A DNA stretch of 48,326 nt, taken from the NCBI GenBank assembly GCA_000431215.1, contig HF985575.1, positions 827 through 49,152 on the forward strand, written 5' to 3'. The notes under the pieces were generated by a model. It worked only from the letters and a program-made list of their open reading frames with translations. It was not told where the DNA came from and made no database searches. Shown here one piece after another: positions 1 to 7,380 of the stretch (within the stretch, counting starts at the first letter, position 1; every line of letters begins with the position of its first letter). Source of the stretch: Prevotella sp. CAG:1031 (GTDB taxonomy: Bacteria > Bacteroidota > Bacteroidia > Bacteroidales > Muribaculaceae). The position numbers were made by a program, and so were the translations under genes.

Positions 1-390
1 AGGACTGGCGTCTGCCAAAGCATGGAAATGGGCGTAGAGGCCGGCCTGGGTCGGGCGGTTGTAGAAAGGCGCCACGGAGAGCACGGCGCTGAAGGGGCCG
101 TCGGGATCGAGGGCTGCGAGGCGCCGGGCTACATCGGCGGTATTGTTGCCGCCGAGCCCGTAGACGAGTTTTACCCGGCCGTCGACTTTCCGGGCAATGA
201 AGTCGGCGAGACGGGAGGTTTCGTCGGGGCTGAGGGTGGGTGTTTCGGCTGTCGACCCGAAGGCGACGATGAAGTCGACGGGGACAGCTGTCAGGTTGTC
301 GATGATCTTCGCCAGGGCGTCGTAATCGACGTCGCGGCTTTCAGCTGACTTGAATGGGGTGACCAGAGCCACGCCTGTTCCTTGCAACAT
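1..390 (-). CDS. dapA: 4-hydroxy-tetrahydrodipicolinate synthase, N-terminal part (DapA), cut by window edge
   Basis: Reading the minus strand from the ATG at 390 to the window edge gives 130 codons without a stop. The protein begins MLQGTGVALVTPF, the classic DapA start. It continues with FGSTAETPTL (equivalent of the GTTGE substrate-binding loop, with Ser for the first Thr), GGNNTADV, and PFYNRPTQAGLYAHF, the region of the catalytic-triad tyrosine, here with Phe at the first of the usual two tyrosines. DapA condenses pyruvate with aspartate semialdehyde in the cytoplasm, the first step of the diaminopimelate/lysine branch. The catalytic lysine lies in the missing C-terminal part. Aspartate kinase, which starts the same pathway, lies 4 kb away at 4015-5448. 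The gene has its own promoter just upstream. Confidence 0.93.
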   Translation of the reverse strand, partial: MLQGTGVALVTPFKSAESRDVDYDALAKIIDNLTAVPVDFIVAFGSTAETPTLSPDETSRLADFIARKVDGRVKLVYGLGGNNTADVARRLAALDPDGPFSAVLSVAPFYNRPTQAGLYAHFHALADASP

Positions 391-414
391 AATTTAGTCG
401 GATTGGTGACGATG

Positions 415-445
415 CAAATTTAGCTAATTTCGCCGGGTTTTCAAG
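415..445 (-). promoter_or_regulatory. Predicted dapA promoter
   Basis: On the minus strand a -7 box TAAATTTG (415-422) follows CTTG (442-445) by 19 bases. This is the Bacteroidota -33/-7 pattern and leaves a leader of roughly 20 nt before the dapA ATG. Confidence 0.6.
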
Positions 446-534
446 CGCGCTTTCCCTAAAAAATGGCTGCACAGTTGCCAAAAAATCGTGCAATTGTTAT
501 AAAAGGTTAAACGCAGGGCGTCTTGTCGAACTAA

Positions 535-569
535 ATTGTTGTATTATAAAGCATTTTTATCGAACTTTG
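535..569 (+). promoter_or_regulatory. Possible promoter of the acyl-CoA ligase gene
   Basis: GAACTTTG at 562-569 resembles the -7 box apart from its first base, with ATTG at 535-538. The spacing (23) is longer than ideal, so this is a weak call. It is the only reasonable candidate before the ATG at 611. Confidence 0.3.
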
Positions 570-610
570 TAGCTATGAAGCTCGATAGAGCTGTTTTATA
601 AACAAATTTT

Positions 611-2275
611 ATGGATAACGAAAACCTTCTGCAACTCTTTCAGGCTTCTTTTCGCGAGAATTGGGATCTGCCGGCCCTGTCGCAATACGGGCGCGGTACA
701 ACGATGACCTACGCCGATCTGTCGCGCCGCATAGCTCAGGCCCATCTTATGTTCCGCCTCTTTGGCGTCAAGCGCGGCGACAAAATCGCCGTCATGGGCA
801 AGAACACAGTCTCGTGGGTAGTCAGCTATATGGCCACGCTGACCTACGGCGCAATCGTGGTTCCCGTTCTGGCGGAGTTCAATCCCGAAGATGCGATGCA
901 TATCATCAACCACAGCGGATCGGTTCTGCTGTTTGTGTCGGGAAGCGTGTGGGAGCACATGAATTTCGACCGTATGCCGGGGCTTAAGGCGGCCTTGTCG
1001 CTCGACGACCGCTCGCTGCTCGGCGAGCATCCCTCCAACCGCGGGCGTGCCCGAAAGGCAATCGAGGCCCTTCCCGCGGCCTTCGCCAAAGTCTATCCCG
1101 AAGGCTTCCGACGCGAGAATGTCAAATATCCTTTGATCGATCCTCAGACTGTTGCCGAGATAAATTATACGTCCGGCACCACCGGCTTCTCGAAAGGCGT
1201 CATGCTGACGCTCGACAATCTGGCTGGAAACACGTATTACGGCGTTCGGTCGCGCCTCCATTTCAGCGGTTCGCGCTGTCTGGCGTTCCTGCCGCTGGCC
1301 CATGCCTACGGGGCCGCTTTCGATATGCTGACTCCGCTCGGCGCCGGTTCCCACGTTACACTTCTCGACAAGATGCCTACACCGATTCTGCTTGTCAAAG
1401 CATTCAGCGAAGTCAGGCCGAACCTTATATTGTGTGTCCCGCTCATTCTCGAGAAGATCTATAAGAAGCAGATCGCTCCGATGCTCGAACGCAAGTCGAT
1501 AAAGCGGATGATGGCTGTGCCTCTGATGGACAGGATCGTCTACAACAAGATACGCGCCAAGCTCGTCAAGGCCTTCGGCGGCGAGTTCTCGCAGGTCATC
1601 GTCGGCGGAGCGCCGCTCAACGCCGAGGTCGAGCAGTTCCTCCATAAGATCAATTTCCCCTTCACTGTCGGCTACGGAATGACAGAATGCGGGCCGCTGA
1701 TCAGTTACACCTACTGGCGCGAGTTTATCTGTGGCTCAAGCGGGCGCACGCTCCCGGGAATCATGCACTCGCGAATCGACAGCTCCGACCCCGTCAACGT
1801 TCCTGGTGAGATATGTGTCAAAGGGCAGAACGTCATGAAGGGCTACTATAAGAATCCCGAGGCCACTCAGGCTGTTCTCGATCCCGACGGTTGGCTTCAC
1901 ACGGGCGATATGGGAACCCGCACGCCCGACGGAACGCTCTTTATCAAAGGACGCTACAAGACGATGATCCTGACCGCCACCGGCCAGAATATTTATCCCG
2001 AAGAGATCGAGGCCAAGCTCAACAACATGCAGTATGTAGCCGAGAGCCTCGTCGTTGAGCGCGGGCGCAGCCTCGTGGCTCTCGTCTATCCCGACTATGA
2101 GGTCGTCGACCGCGACGGAATAACCACCGAGCAGCTGCCGGCAGTCATGGAGGCTATCCGCAAGGAGCTCAACAAGAAAGTCGCCCCCTACGAGCGTATC
2201 GACAAGATTCAGCTGCGCCCGACCGAGTTCGAGAAGACCCCCAAGCGCTCGATCAAGCGCTTCCTCTACAACTGA
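611..2275 (+). CDS. AMP-dependent long-chain acyl-CoA ligase (FadD-like)
   Basis: A 554-residue member of the ANL adenylating superfamily. The P-loop reads YTSGTTGFSKGV at about residue 186. The adenine-binding A5 motif is GYGMTECGP, the A7 motif LHTGDMG, the hinge KGRYKTMI followed by TGQNIYPEEIEAKL, and the C-terminal catalytic-lysine region TPKRSIKRF lies at the extreme end. These motifs fit fatty acyl-CoA (or acyl-ACP) synthetases that activate fatty acids with ATP at the inner membrane face. The chain length used cannot be read from sequence. The ATG at 611 begins a normal family N-terminus. It is followed by a strong terminator, so it appears to be a single-gene unit divergent from dapA. 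Confidence 0.88.
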   Translation: MDNENLLQLFQASFRENWDLPALSQYGRGTTMTYADLSRRIAQAHLMFRLFGVKRGDKIAVMGKNTVSWVVSYMATLTYGAIVVPVLAEFNPEDAMHIINHSGSVLLFVSGSVWEHMNFDRMPGLKAALSLDDRSLLGEHPSNRGRARKAIEALPAAFAKVYPEGFRRENVKYPLIDPQTVAEINYTSGTTGFSKGVMLTLDNLAGNTYYGVRSRLHFSGSRCLAFLPLAHAYGAAFDMLTPLGAGSHVTLLDKMPTPILLVKAFSEVRPNLILCVPLILEKIYKKQIAPMLERKSIKRMMAVPLMDRIVYNKIRAKLVKAFGGEFSQVIVGGAPLNAEVEQFLHKINFPFTVGYGMTECGPLISYTYWREFICGSSGRTLPGIMHSRIDSSDPVNVPGEICVKGQNVMKGYYKNPEATQAVLDPDGWLHTGDMGTRTPDGTLFIKGRYKTMILTATGQNIYPEEIEAKLNNMQYVAESLVVERGRSLVALVYPDYEVVDRDGITTEQLPAVMEAIRKELNKKVAPYERIDKIQLRPTEFEKTPKRSIKRFLYN

Positions 2276-2300
2276 TCTTATTCAGACAACTACATAAAGA

Positions 2301-2332
2301 ACCCGGAGGCGGATGTGCGCCCCCGGGTTTTT
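2301..2332 (+). terminator. Rho-independent terminator after the acyl-CoA ligase gene
   Basis: ACCCGG/CCGGGT plus an inner GGCG/CGCC stem with a 6-base loop, followed directly by a T run (2328-2332). It lies 25 bases after the stop codon. Confidence 0.85.
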
Positions 2333-2478
2333 CGTGGTGAGGATTTCAGAGAATGATTTTCGTGATGTCGGAGCGCTGCAATCGTCGTTTTGTTTTCGCG
2401 TGATAGTCATGCCGACTGAACCAATGGGGGTCGGCGCGGGTTTATTCTGTAGTTTTAATCTTTACTATTTCCTGCTTT

Positions 2479-2772
2479 ATGAATTATTCTGAACTTATCA
2501 ATTCGAGCAAAACCGTTCTGGTTGAATTTTACGCTTCATGGTGCCCCCACTGCCAGCACATGATGCCTGTCGTGACCGAAATCAAAGAGCTTCTCGAAGG
2601 ACAGGCCGATGTCTATCAGTTTGATATCGACGAGAACAATTCGCTTGCCGACAGTCAGGGGGTGTCGACAATTCCGACGTTCATCCTCTACAGCGATGGC
2701 AAGGAAGTGTGGCGCCACAGCGGCGAGATCGACGGACAGGCTCTGCTGTCGAAGATCCGTGCGCAGATGTAA
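2479..2772 (+). CDS. Thioredoxin-family protein
   Basis: A 97-residue single thioredoxin fold without a signal peptide, so probably cytoplasmic. The redox motif is WCPHC (residues 21-25) within VEFYASWCPHC, and the cis-proline is in STIPTF (Pro66). CPHC is less usual than the CGPC of classical thioredoxin and resembles DsbA/DsbC-type centres, so the redox partner may differ from general thioredoxin. The next gene starts 16 bases downstream and carries a C39-like domain of the kind that Bacteroidota fuse to vitamin K epoxide reductase and thioredoxin modules. This suggests the neighbourhood once held a disulfide-related set. Confidence 0.88.
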   Translation: MNYSELINSSKTVLVEFYASWCPHCQHMMPVVTEIKELLEGQADVYQFDIDENNSLADSQGVSTIPTFILYSDGKEVWRHSGEIDGQALLSKIRAQM

Positions 2773-2787
2773 TATTGCAGCCTGCGT

Positions 2788-3423
2788 ATGAAAGAGATTC
2801 CGACTTCTGCCTGCGATATTCTGTCGGCTCTGGGGGTGAACCATACCATCAGGTTCACTAACAGTGAATTCCGCGCAATGCCGTTCCGTTCGCTCTTTGG
2901 ACTGAGCAAGCTGTTGAAGAGCTACGGCATTGATAGCGAGGCCTATGAGCTGAAAGACCATGCGCTGCCCGAGGATATGCCTCTTCCGTTTTTCGCGGGA
3001 GTAGGGGGGCGCTATATTGTTGTCACCGGAGTCGGCGCTGACAGGGTCGAATATCTCGACGGTGGAACTCCGAAGGCGCTGACGCGCAGCCGTTTCGACA
3101 AACTGTTCAACGGAATCGTTATGGTCTGCTATCCCGGTGACGGAGCCTGCGAACCCGGCTATCTTCTCCACCGCGCCTCGAAAGCGGGCGGCCAGATGCT
3201 TATCGGCGTCGCAGGCCGGGGCTGGTATCAGGAAGAAGGGAAAGCTCCAGTCGAGATTCTGCCCGGAACCGTAATCAATATTCCCGCCAATGCGAAACAC
3301 TGGCATGGTGCTCAGGCTGATTCATGGTTTGCCCATCTCGCTTTCGGCGTGCCGGGCGAGAATACCTCGACAGAATGGCTCGAGCCTGTCACCGACGAAG
3401 AATACGACAAACTCTCAAAATAA
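2788..3423 (+). CDS. Chimeric protein: C39-peptidase-like domain fused to C-terminal half of a cupin
   Basis: A 211-residue protein with two unrelated parts. Residues 1 to about 118 resemble the N-terminal C39-like domain of Bacteroidota vitamin K epoxide reductase proteins: an early Cys9, then FRSLFGLSKLLKSYGI and a beta-rich segment ending FNGIVMVCYPGD. Residues from about 121 to the end match the C-terminal half of small carboxymuconolactone-associated cupins: GGQMLIGVAGRGWYQEEGK, LPGTVINIPANAKHWHG, FAHLAFGVPG and a final TEWLEPVTDEEY. The first cupin metal-binding stretch (usually WHxHH before GGQ) is missing; only YLLHR stands there. The VKOR membrane domain is absent. The frame is continuous and the ATG at 2788 is the natural start. 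A flavodoxin of the kind often beside such cupins follows 3 bases later. Function is unknown and both halves may be inactive. Confidence 0.75.
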   Translation: MKEIPTSACDILSALGVNHTIRFTNSEFRAMPFRSLFGLSKLLKSYGIDSEAYELKDHALPEDMPLPFFAGVGGRYIVVTGVGADRVEYLDGGTPKALTRSRFDKLFNGIVMVCYPGDGACEPGYLLHRASKAGGQMLIGVAGRGWYQEEGKAPVEILPGTVINIPANAKHWHGAQADSWFAHLAFGVPGENTSTEWLEPVTDEEYDKLSK

Positions 3424-3426
3424 TCC

Positions 3427-4008
3427 ATGCGTAAGATTTTTCTGACACTCATCGCTGTTGTGGGGCTTTGCGCCGTAGCGTGCAGCTCAAACAGCAAATC
3501 GGCATCTTCTGAAATGAAACAGAAATCAGATTCAACACGAACAGCAGTAGTTTATTTCTCGGCAACGGGAACAACCCGTGCCGCAGCTGAGGAAGTGGCC
3601 CGCGCCGCCGGTGCCAGGCTCTTCGAGATTCAGCCGACAGAGGCCTATACCGACGCAGATCTCGACTGGCACGACAAGCTGTCGCGCTCGTCGGTCGAGA
3701 TGCGCGATTCGTCGGCGCGTCCGGCCATCAAGCCTATCGACTTCAATCCGGCCGACTACGACCTCGTTTTCGTAGGCTATCCTATATGGTGGTATGTGGC
3801 TCCGAGGATTATAGAGACCTTTCTCGATACTTACGATCTCAGCGGAAAGCGCGTGGCCACCTTCGCCACTTCAGGCGGAAGTCCCATCGAGCCCTGTGAC
3901 ACGGCGCTCGCAAAAGAGTATCCGGCAGTGAAATTCATCGGCGGACGTCTGCTCAACGGCACCTCGCCCGACAGTATTGCCGCCTGGGTTGATTCGCTCG
4001 AAAAGTAA
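3427..4008 (+). CDS. Lipoprotein flavodoxin
   Basis: A 193-residue protein starting with a lipoprotein-type signal (MRKIFLTLIAVVGLCAVAC), so probably anchored outside the cytoplasm. The FMN phosphate-binding loop is YFSATGTTRAAAEEVA. The flavin-contact segments are VGYPIWWYVAPRIIETFL and ATFATSGGS, as in small flavodoxins. Export of a flavodoxin is unusual biochemically but this lipoprotein form is common in Bacteroidales next to cupin genes, which fits the preceding cupin half. It starts 3 bases after the chimeric gene and is probably co-transcribed. It ends 6 bases from the convergent lysC gene. Confidence 0.87.
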   Translation: MRKIFLTLIAVVGLCAVACSSNSKSASSEMKQKSDSTRTAVVYFSATGTTRAAAEEVARAAGARLFEIQPTEAYTDADLDWHDKLSRSSVEMRDSSARPAIKPIDFNPADYDLVFVGYPIWWYVAPRIIETFLDTYDLSGKRVATFATSGGSPIEPCDTALAKEYPAVKFIGGRLLNGTSPDSIAAWVDSLEK

Positions 4009-4014
4009 AACCGG

Positions 4015-5448
4015 TTATTCCTCAGGCACGGATCGCTCGGGCGCCGCGATCGGACGCGACGGGCATTCGGCAAGCATAGTGTCGTGGATGATCCGCATAG
4101 CCGGCTGAAGGCTGTCGCCTGAAATAAGAAACGAGAGGTTTGTGTCGCTCGCCTCGCGCGAGAAAGCCTCGATTGTCATTCCATTGTCGCTGAGAAGTTC
4201 GAATATCCGGCTTCTCAGCGATATGTCTTTCATGAGGTCGCGGCCTACGACAGCTACCAGAGCCATGCCCGGCATGACTTTGATTTCCCTTATGCCCCCC
4301 TCTTCGATTTCTTCCGAAAATTCGTCACGGATTGTCTTTACAGCCCTGTCGGCTGCGTCTTCTTTCACAGAGAGGGCTACGGTTGTGGCGCTGTAGGGGT
4401 AGAGATTTATCGGGAAAACGTCGATACCTTCGCGCCCCGGGGCGTTCAGCATTCTGTTTTCCAGAGAGTCGACCGTCTGAAGCAGATTTCCCTCGAGAAT
4501 AATCATGCACTGCCCCTTTGTCGACGAAACCCCTTTGAAGCCTCCCTCTTCGTCGGCCCGGCCCGTGCGTTCGGCCACACGTGTGCCGGGGGCTTCGGCG
4601 TTGAAGGTGTTCTTGATGTAGATAGGTATGTTCTTGTGGAACACGGGGTAGATTGTCGGCGGATAAATGACCTTTGCGCCGAAGTTGCAGAGATCCATGG
4701 CTTCGACAAACGACATGCTGCCGACAACCTCGGCCGTGGGAATCACTCGCGGGTCGGCCGTCATGAAGCCGTCGACGTCGGTCCATATCTCGAGCACGCG
4801 CGCTCCGAGGGCTGCTGCCAGAATTGCGGCCGTGTAGTCGCTGCCGCCTCGCCCGAGGTTGGTTATGTGGCCGTCGGTGCTCTCGCGGGCTATGAAGCCC
4901 GGAACAACGGCTACTGCGCCGTCCCAGTTGTCGAAAGCGGCATGTATGAGAGGCTGCGACGCGTCGTTGTCGAGCGCATGGCGCCCATAGCGCGTTATTG
5001 TCTTTATGAAATCAAGCGAGTCGAAGCGCACGGCATCGTCGAGCATATTCGTCACGATAACGCTCGACATCCTTTCGCCGAATGAAACAACGCGGTCAGA
5101 GGCTTCGGTGTCGACTTTGCCGCGCTTTTCGATATCTGAAAATTCCTCTGCAAGGCTCTCGAGAAGGGCGCCGACTTCATTTTCGACGGCGCTGCGACGG
5201 TTGTCGGGTATCATCGCCGCGATAATCTCGCGGTGGCGTCCGACCATCGACGAATGGCTTTCGCGCCATTCTGCCGTCTGGCCCGACGCGGCAAGCCGGG
5301 ATGTGGCTATAAGTTTGTCGGTCAGGCCTCCCAATGCCGAAACAACTACAATCGCCTGTTCGCCGCGGCATCCCTCGACGATAGCTTTGACATTGGTCAG
5401 CGACGCTATCGTCCCGACCGAAGTACCTCCGAATTTTAGTACTTTCAT
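4015..5448 (-). CDS. lysC: Aspartate kinase (monofunctional)
   Basis: A 477-residue enzyme that phosphorylates aspartate to start lysine, threonine and methionine synthesis. The N-terminus MKVLKFGGTSVG is diagnostic for the amino-acid kinase fold. The nucleotide-binding segment NLGRGGSDYTAAIL and the IWTDVDGFMTADPR motif follow. C-terminal ACT-type regulatory segments occupy about residues 310-470, so allosteric control by lysine or threonine is likely. There is no homoserine dehydrogenase fusion. It reads toward the flavodoxin gene and has its own promoter. dapA lies nearby on the same strand but in a separate unit. Confidence 0.93.
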   Translation of the reverse strand: MKVLKFGGTSVGTIASLTNVKAIVEGCRGEQAIVVVSALGGLTDKLIATSRLAASGQTAEWRESHSSMVGRHREIIAAMIPDNRRSAVENEVGALLESLAEEFSDIEKRGKVDTEASDRVVSFGERMSSVIVTNMLDDAVRFDSLDFIKTITRYGRHALDNDASQPLIHAAFDNWDGAVAVVPGFIARESTDGHITNLGRGGSDYTAAILAAALGARVLEIWTDVDGFMTADPRVIPTAEVVGSMSFVEAMDLCNFGAKVIYPPTIYPVFHKNIPIYIKNTFNAEAPGTRVAERTGRADEEGGFKGVSSTKGQCMIILEGNLLQTVDSLENRMLNAPGREGIDVFPINLYPYSATTVALSVKEDAADRAVKTIRDEFSEEIEEGGIREIKVMPGMALVAVVGRDLMKDISLRSRIFELLSDNGMTIEAFSREASDTNLSFLISGDSLQPAMRIIHDTMLAECPSRPIAAPERSVPEE

Positions 5449-5470
5449 TATTAATTTGTGTTTTCGGCTG

Positions 5471-5501
5471 CAAAAGTAGCGAAAAAAGCCCGACCCTCAA
5501 A
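5471..5501 (-). promoter_or_regulatory. Predicted lysC promoter
   Basis: Minus-strand TTTG (5498-5501), 19 bases, then TACTTTTG (5471-5478). The leader before the lysC ATG is short (about 15-20 nt). Confidence 0.7.
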
Positions 5502-5587
5502 ATATCCCGCTCACCGGCAATCATCTGACAGCGCTGCGGATTATCAGTATTTAAGATAGTTAAATAGTTGGCTGATTCACCGAATAA

Positions 5588-5627
5588 TATTATCTTTGCG
5601 GCATATACATTGGGATCATCGCACTTT
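5588..5627 (+). repeat. 40-bp direct repeat with promoter core, copy 1
   Basis: Bases 5588-5627 are identical to 6668-6707. The unit starts with a -7 box TATCTTTG (5591-5598) and includes about 27 bases that would be the start of the transcript. A TTG at 5568-5570 sits 20 bases upstream as a -33 box. No gene follows on the plus strand; instead the repeat abuts the 3' end of a truncated tRNA gene. Confidence 0.9.
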
Positions 5628-5693
5628 AAGATTCGAACTTGCGACCACACGCCCCCCAGACGCGTACTCTAAACCGGGCTGAGCTACACCCCG
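5628..5693 (-). pseudogene. tRNA-Pro(GGG), 3' end missing
   Basis: On the minus strand the sequence has a full 5' acceptor half CGGGGTG (5693-5687), D arm GCTC-AGCCCGGTTTA-GAGT, anticodon arm CGCGT-CTGGGGG-GCGTG with anticodon GGG, a 5-base variable loop and a T arm starting GCAAG-TTCGAAT-CTT. After CTT the T stem should continue GC and the acceptor should close with CACCCCG. Instead the sequence changes to the 40-bp repeat (AAAGTGCGATG), so the last ten or so tRNA positions are absent. The 5' promoter is intact. A functional tRNA is very unlikely. Confidence 0.82.
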
Positions 5694-5715
5694 TGACTTT
5701 TTCTGAAAAGCGATG

Positions 5716-5747
5716 CAAAGATACGCGCTATTTTTGAACCACGCAAA
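5716..5747 (-). promoter_or_regulatory. Promoter of the truncated tRNA-Pro
   Basis: Perfect minus-strand TTTG (5744-5747), 20 bases, TATCTTTG (5716-5723), placed about 20 bases before the tRNA 5' end. It shows that the tRNA was once an expressed gene. Confidence 0.75.
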
Positions 5748-5787
5748 TATTTCGCACGTTTTTTTGCATTTTTTCACAAACGCGGTT

Positions 5788-6540
5788 TCAGAATGCGCTG
5801 TCGATAGCGAGCATCGCCAGCACTCCGGCAACAAGCGCCCATGTCGCAGGGGCCTGATAGCCGTGGGAATGAGTTTCGGGAATCATTTCGTCGCTTATAA
5901 TATAGAGCATCGCGCCTCCGGCCATCGACAGCAGAAACGGAAGCATGATGGCCGAGATGTCACCGACAAAGTATCCGGCCACAACGCCTATTACCTCAAG
6001 AACCGCCACACAGAGCCCGACGACAGCCGTGCGGCCGAACGATATTCCGGCAAGCAGCAGCGGAGTGACAACCACCATCCCTTCGGGAATGTTCTGCAGC
6101 CCTATGGTGAGAGCCACGGCATAGGCGTTGTCGATAGCACCGTTGAAGGTCACACCTGTCGCGAGCCCTTCGGGAAATTTATGCAGAGCTATTGCAATCA
6201 CAAACAACAGTGTGCGGTTAAGGCCGGAATTATGGCTGTGGCGTTCGGGATCGAGACCCGACAGATGATGAAGATGGGGAGTTATTCTGTCGAGAAGACC
6301 TATGAAAGCCATTCCGGCAACGGCTCCGGCAACCACATGCCACCATCCAGCCCCGTCGACCATCTCAACAGCCTGCATTATCAGACATACTATTGAGGCG
6401 GCCAGCATCATTCCTGCGCAGAAACCGAGAAAAATATCGTTCCAGCGATGGGGAATACGCCTGACAATAAGCCCGGCGACCGATCCGAGCAATGAAGCGA
6501 GGCCCAGTCCCAAAGCTGTTATCAAAACCTGATGAAACAT
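5788..6540 (-). CDS. ZIP-family divalent metal transporter
   Basis: About 250 residues from the ATG at 6540, with seven to eight hydrophobic segments. The metal-site helices carry the ZIP signatures HKFPEGLATG and LQNIPEGMVV, which bind zinc or iron(II) in the membrane pore, plus a short His-rich loop (HSHNSG) between helices. The family (ZupT-like) imports zinc, iron or manganese across the inner membrane. A longer frame starts at 6567, but the predicted promoter -7 box lies at 6565-6572, so only the ATG at 6540 can be on the transcript. It stands alone between the truncated tRNA and the surface-protein operon. Confidence 0.88.
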   Translation of the reverse strand: MFHQVLITALGLGLASLLGSVAGLIVRRIPHRWNDIFLGFCAGMMLAASIVCLIMQAVEMVDGAGWWHVVAGAVAGMAFIGLLDRITPHLHHLSGLDPERHSHNSGLNRTLLFVIAIALHKFPEGLATGVTFNGAIDNAYAVALTIGLQNIPEGMVVVTPLLLAGISFGRTAVVGLCVAVLEVIGVVAGYFVGDISAIMLPFLLSMAGGAMLYIISDEMIPETHSHGYQAPATWALVAGVLAMLAIDSAF

Positions 6541-6564
6541 ATTGTAGCTATTAGAGTTTCTCAG

Positions 6565-6596
6565 CAAAAGTAGCTATAATTCCCCATCTCGGCAAT
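6565..6596 (-). promoter_or_regulatory. Promoter of the ZIP transporter gene
   Basis: Minus-strand ATTG (6593-6596), 20 bases, TACTTTTG (6565-6572). It fixes the start codon at 6540 rather than 6567. Confidence 0.65.
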
Positions 6597-6645
6597 TAAA
6601 TCCGAACGTAAAAAACGTGAAGATTTTGTTAAACGACTCATCTCT

Positions 6646-6678
6646 ATTGTATTCATTCAATGAACAGTATTATCTTTG
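6646..6678 (+). promoter_or_regulatory. Promoter of the surface-protein operon, with palindrome in the spacer
   Basis: ATTG (6646-6649), 21 bases, TATCTTTG (6671-6678). The spacer holds a perfect inverted repeat TTCATT-C-AATGAA (6652-6664), a possible operator. The -7 box and following leader are the second copy of the 40-bp repeat. Confidence 0.7.
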
Positions 6679-6707
6679 CGGCATATACATTGGGATCATC
6701 GCACTTT
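6668..6707 (+). repeat. 40-bp direct repeat with promoter core, copy 2
   Basis: Identical to 5588-5627, exactly 1080 bases apart in the same orientation. Here it is followed by an AT-rich leader and the surface-protein operon, so this copy has a gene to drive. Confidence 0.9.
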
Positions 6708-6732
6708 TATTTATAAAAAACAGTAATTCTTT

Positions 6733-7380
6733 TTGAAAATTCTACTCATCATATTAGTGGCCATGCTGATTCCTGTGGCAGCCAATGCTTCCGGGAACCG
6801 GCAGCCTGAAACGTCGTCACCGGCCGTAATAAGCGACAGCGTCGTTTCTGATCCGAGCGGGGAGTGGCGCCTGTCGACTTCGCTTCCGGCGTGGATTTCG
6901 GGAGTGACCAACATTGCCGGCGAGTATGTTTTCTCGCGCCACTGGTCGGCCGGTCTCTATATGAGCTACAGCGGCTGGAACTATTTCAGACAGACCCAGA
7001 AATTCCGCGTGGCCGAATTCCGGCCCGAAGTCCGCTACTGGTTCGGCGGCAATGCCCGCGGCTTCTTTGTCGAGGGACATCTGGCTGTCATATCCTATAA
7101 CGTCGCGCTGCCATCGTGGAACTTCCGCTATCAGGACCGCGGAGGCAGCCATCCCGCCCTCGGCGGGGGCATCGGGGCCGGCTTCCGCTGCAATCTCACC
7201 GGCGACGGCGTCTGGCAGGGGGAAGCCTCAGTCGGGTTCGGCGGATATTATCTCGACTACGACCGCTTCGAGAACACCGGACCTCAGGGGCGCCTTGTCG
7301 ACTCGAAGAAGCGCGGATTTTTCGGCGTCGACCACTTCACAGTGTCAATCGTCTATTCATTCAGCACCCACAAGCGATGA
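6733..7380 (+). CDS. DUF3575-type outer-membrane protein
   Basis: A 215-residue protein with a signal peptide (KILLIILVAMLIPVAANASG). The mature part follows the DUF3575 pattern seen in Bacteroidales fimbrial clusters: STSLPAWISGVTNIAGEYVF, then YSGWNYFRQTQKFR, EVRYWFGGNARGFFVEGH, and a C-terminal KRGFFGVDHFTVSIVYSF strand. It is expected to be a small outer-membrane barrel or assembly factor. The start is TTG at 6733; the next in-frame ATG (6763) would destroy the signal peptide, so the TTG start is favoured. It overlaps the next gene by ATGA, so the two are translationally coupled. Confidence 0.82.
   Translation: MKILLIILVAMLIPVAANASGNRQPETSSPAVISDSVVSDPSGEWRLSTSLPAWISGVTNIAGEYVFSRHWSAGLYMSYSGWNYFRQTQKFRVAEFRPEVRYWFGGNARGFFVEGHLAVISYNVALPSWNFRYQDRGGSHPALGGGIGAGFRCNLTGDGVWQGEASVGFGGYYLDYDRFENTGPQGRLVDSKKRGFFGVDHFTVSIVYSFSTHKR

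Noticed and set aside
596..1645. 349-codon minus-strand frame over the acyl-CoA ligase gene
   Set aside because: Antisense shadow; His/Arg-rich low-sense protein with no motif.
5588..6707. Invertible phase-variation promoter
   Set aside because: The two copies are in direct, not inverted, orientation and no recombinase gene is nearby, so inversion between them is not possible; deletion or duplication remains.
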